A stretch of DNA of 6,335 nucleotides from assembly GCA_051880495.1 (NCBI GenBank), contig JBJEOB010000152.1, forward strand, positions 1-6,335, given 5' to 3'. The position numbers were made by a program, and so were the translations under genes. The notes under the pieces were generated by a model, which was not told where the DNA came from, did not search any database, and saw only the letters and a list, made by a program, of their open reading frames with translations. This DNA comes from MGBC120314 sp051880495 (GTDB lineage Bacteria > Bacillota > Clostridia > Lachnospirales > Lachnospiraceae). How positions within the stretch are numbered: the stretch's first letter is position 1; the number at the start of each line of letters is the position of its first letter. Of this stretch, positions 4,402 to 6,335 are shown in pieces.

Positions 4402-6063
4402 ATGGAAAACGAAGTAATATCCAAAAACTTTATTGAGCAGATTATTGAGAAAGATATTGAGGAAGGTCATTGCAAGGTTGTAAAGACGCGTTTTCCTCCT
4501 GAACCTAATGGATATCTTCATATTGGCCATGCTAAGTCCATACTTTTGAATTATGGTCTGGCACAGAAATATAACGGTAAGTTCAACTTGCGTTTTGATG
4601 ATACTAACCCAACAAAAGAGGATATCGAGTTTGTAGAGTCGATTAAGAAGGATGTTGAGTGGTTAGGAGCAGACTGGGAGGACAGATTATTCTTTGCTTC
4701 TTCATATTTTGACCAGATGTATGAATATGCGGTTAAGCTGATTAAAAAGGGCAAGGCTTACGTGTGTGACCTGACTCCGGATGAGATTCGTGAGTACAGG
4801 GGAACTTTAACAGAGCCGGGCAAGGAAAGTCCGTACAGAAACAGAAGTGTTGAAGAAAATCTTGAACTGTTCGAGAATATGAAGAACGGAAAATATGAGG
4901 ATGGAACAAGGGTGCTCCGTGCTAAGATTGACATGGCATCTCCTAATATCAATATGAGAGATCCTATTATTTACCGTGTCGCACATATGCATCATCACAG
5001 CACAGGAGATAAGTGGTGTATTTATCCGATGTATGATTTTGCACACCCGATTGAGGATGCCATTGAAGGAATTACGCATTCTATTTGTACATTGGAATTT
5101 GAAGACCACAGACCTCTTTATGACTGGGTAGTAAGAGAATGTGAATTCGAGAATCCGCCTAAGCAGATTGAGTTTGCAAAGCTTTATCTGACTAATGTAA
5201 TAACAGGTAAGAGATACATTAAAAAGCTTGTCCAGGATGGTATCGTTGACGGCTGGGATGACCCGAGACTTGTTTCAATCGCAGCATTAAGAAGAAGAGG
5301 ATTTACACCGGAATCGATTAAAATGTTTGTGGAACTTGTTGGTGTATCCAAGGCTAACAGCTCTGTTGACTATGCAATGCTTGAACATTGCATCCGCGAG
5401 GATTTAAAGCTTAAGGCTAAGCGTATGATGGCTGTCATTGACCCGATTAAGCTTGTTATTGATAATTATCCTGAAGGACAGATTGAGTATGTTGATGTTC
5501 CAAACAATCAGGAAAATGAAGAAATGGGAACAAGAAAGGTTCCGTTTGGCAGGGAATTATACATTGAACGTGAGGATTTCATGGAAGAACCTCCAAAGAA
5601 GTATTACAGATTATTCCCGGGAAATGAAGTAAGGCTTATGAGCGCATACTTTGTTAAGTGTGAGAGCTTTATTAAGGATGAAACCGGCAAGGTTACGGAG
5701 ATTCATTGTACTTATGACCCTGAAACCAAGAGTGGTTCAGGATTTACGGGACGTAAAGTTAAGGGTACAATTCACTGGGTAGAGGCATCTACTGCAATCA
5801 AGGCAGAGGCAAGGCTCTACGAGAATATTGTTGATGAAGAAAAGGGCGTATACAATGAAGATGGTTCGCTTAATCTGAATCCTAATTCATTAACGGTTGT
5901 GGATAACTGTTATGTGGAACCGGAATTTAAAGAAGCCGGTGCCGGTGACAGATTCCAGTTCGTCAGAAATGGTTATTTCTGCATTGATACAAAAGATTCT
6001 ACAAATGAACATTTGGTGTTTAACAGAATTGTATCACTTAAGAGTTCGTTTAAGATTCAGTAA
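4402..6063 (+). CDS. glnS: Glutaminyl-tRNA synthetase
   Basis: A class Ib synthetase that charges tRNA-Gln directly. Many Firmicutes lack it and use GluRS plus GatCAB amidation; some Clostridia carry it. From ATG 4402 it is 553 aa, almost identical in length to E. coli GlnRS. The catalytic domain has FPPEPNGYLHIGHAKS (31-46, HIGH at 40-43), the GlnRS-type THSICTLEFEDHRPLYDW (225-242) and GWDDPRL (284-290) followed by ALRRRGFTPESI. The C-terminal half (about 340-553) is the beta-barrel anticodon-binding region, beginning RMMAVIDPIKLVIDNYP. The MSK signature at the KMSKS position (E. coli 268-270) reads T268-G269-K270, keeping the lysine but losing Met and Ser. GlnRS rather than GluRS is indicated by the LEFxDHRPLYDW stretch and the beta-barrel C terminus. 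The in-frame ATGs at 4390 and 4399 are less likely starts because of the ribosome binding site position. Confidence 0.96.
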   Translation: MENEVISKNFIEQIIEKDIEEGHCKVVKTRFPPEPNGYLHIGHAKSILLNYGLAQKYNGKFNLRFDDTNPTKEDIEFVESIKKDVEWLGADWEDRLFFASSYFDQMYEYAVKLIKKGKAYVCDLTPDEIREYRGTLTEPGKESPYRNRSVEENLELFENMKNGKYEDGTRVLRAKIDMASPNINMRDPIIYRVAHMHHHSTGDKWCIYPMYDFAHPIEDAIEGITHSICTLEFEDHRPLYDWVVRECEFENPPKQIEFAKLYLTNVITGKRYIKKLVQDGIVDGWDDPRLVSIAALRRRGFTPESIKMFVELVGVSKANSSVDYAMLEHCIREDLKLKAKRMMAVIDPIKLVIDNYPEGQIEYVDVPNNQENEEMGTRKVPFGRELYIEREDFMEEPPKKYYRLFPGNEVRLMSAYFVKCESFIKDETGKVTEIHCTYDPETKSGSGFTGRKVKGTIHWVEASTAIKAEARLYENIVDEEKGVYNEDGSLNLNPNSLTVVDNCYVEPEFKEAGAGDRFQFVRNGYFCIDTKDSTNEHLVFNRIVSLKSSFKIQ

Positions 6064-6078
6064 TGACTGACATATAAT
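6050..6078 (+). promoter_or_regulatory. Weak candidate promoter for the DUF2225 gene
   Basis: TTAAGA (6050-6055, inside the end of glnS) and TATAAT (6073-6078) are 17 bp apart. A start near 6085 would fall right at the ribosome binding site, leaving almost no leader, so co-transcription with glnS seems at least as likely. No terminator hairpin separates the two genes. Confidence 0.25.
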
Positions 6079-6094
6079 ATACCTTGGAGGGAAC

Positions 6095-6335
6095 ATGGAT
6101 AATTTGCTTTCAGGATTGGATAAGCTTGGACTTAATCCGAACAGCTTTAATACTATTTACGATAATGTGGATGACGTAAAAACAGAGAAAGACCAGGCCA
6201 GAAAAGAAGCCGAAGATAGAAAGACAGAAGCCATTAATGAGGCTGAGTATCTGTTTGACAAGACTATAACATGTCCAATTTGTGGAAAACAGTTTAAGAC
6301 TAAGGTTGTAAGAACAGGTAAGGCAAGGCTTATTG
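6095..6335 (+). CDS. DUF2225 family protein, 3' end beyond the window
   Basis: The first 80 residues of an uncharacterised conserved protein. ATG at 6095 follows GGAGG (6086-6090) by 4 nt and lies 31 bp after the glnS stop. A Lys/Glu-rich helical segment (about 28-50, coiled-coil-like) is followed by DKTITCPICGKQFKTKVVRTGK (56 onward), with C60-x2-C63 forming half of a probable zinc-binding site; this stretch is what I recognise as DUF2225 (COG1655). No signal peptide is visible, so it is probably cytosolic. Function is unknown. The remaining domain, including any partner cysteines, is off-window. Confidence 0.82.
   Translation, partial: MDNLLSGLDKLGLNPNSFNTIYDNVDDVKTEKDQARKEAEDRKTEAINEAEYLFDKTITCPICGKQFKTKVVRTGKARLI

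Overview
The window looks like a low-GC, AT-rich Firmicute chromosome, most likely a clostridial Lachnospiraceae-type bacterium. The grounds are the conserved order ispF-cysS-mrnC-rlmB-sigH known from Bacillus and Clostridia, strong GGAGG-type ribosome binding sites, a Spo0H/SigH-like sigma factor, a GlnRS with a clostridial look, and a DUF2225 protein. The species assignment is inference from protein resemblance, not from a search.

Layout. Positions 1-55 are the 3' two-thirds of an elongator tRNA-Met gene, followed by a strong intrinsic terminator (61-98). Next comes a gene-free stretch dominated by a long, almost perfect inverted repeat (109-191). A tightly packed plus-strand gene string then runs from 239 to 4021: ispF (isoprenoid MEP pathway), cysS (Cys-tRNA synthetase), mrnC (Mini-RNase III, 23S rRNA maturation), rlmB (TrmH/SpoU-family 23S rRNA 2'-O-methyltransferase) and sigH (alternative sigma factor). 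The spacings are 25, -1, -1 and 4 bp, so the five genes almost certainly share a transcript. Two threonine tRNA genes, GGT and CGT, lie on the minus strand (4037-4109 and 4176-4248), convergent with sigH. Each has its own promoter with a 17-bp spacer. An AT-rich divergent promoter region then leads into glnS (4402-6063), followed 31 bp later by the start of a DUF2225 gene cut off by the window end.

How the genes fit together. Nearly everything serves translation: tRNAs for Met and Thr, synthetases for Cys and Gln, rRNA processing and rRNA methylation. ispF and sigH are the conserved non-translation partners of this block. In Bacillus a yacP gene (NYN-domain nuclease) sits between rlmB and sigH; here it is absent.

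This is mostly an ordinary housekeeping region and I see no evidence of a wholly new system. The observations most worth a second look are the 83-bp palindromic element ahead of the operon (a possible MITE, or a double-stranded leader upstream of an RNase III-type gene), a Cys-x2-Cys-x2-Cys tail on IspF encoded by a 9-nt periodic repeat just before cysS, and a GlnRS whose MSK signature reads TGK.
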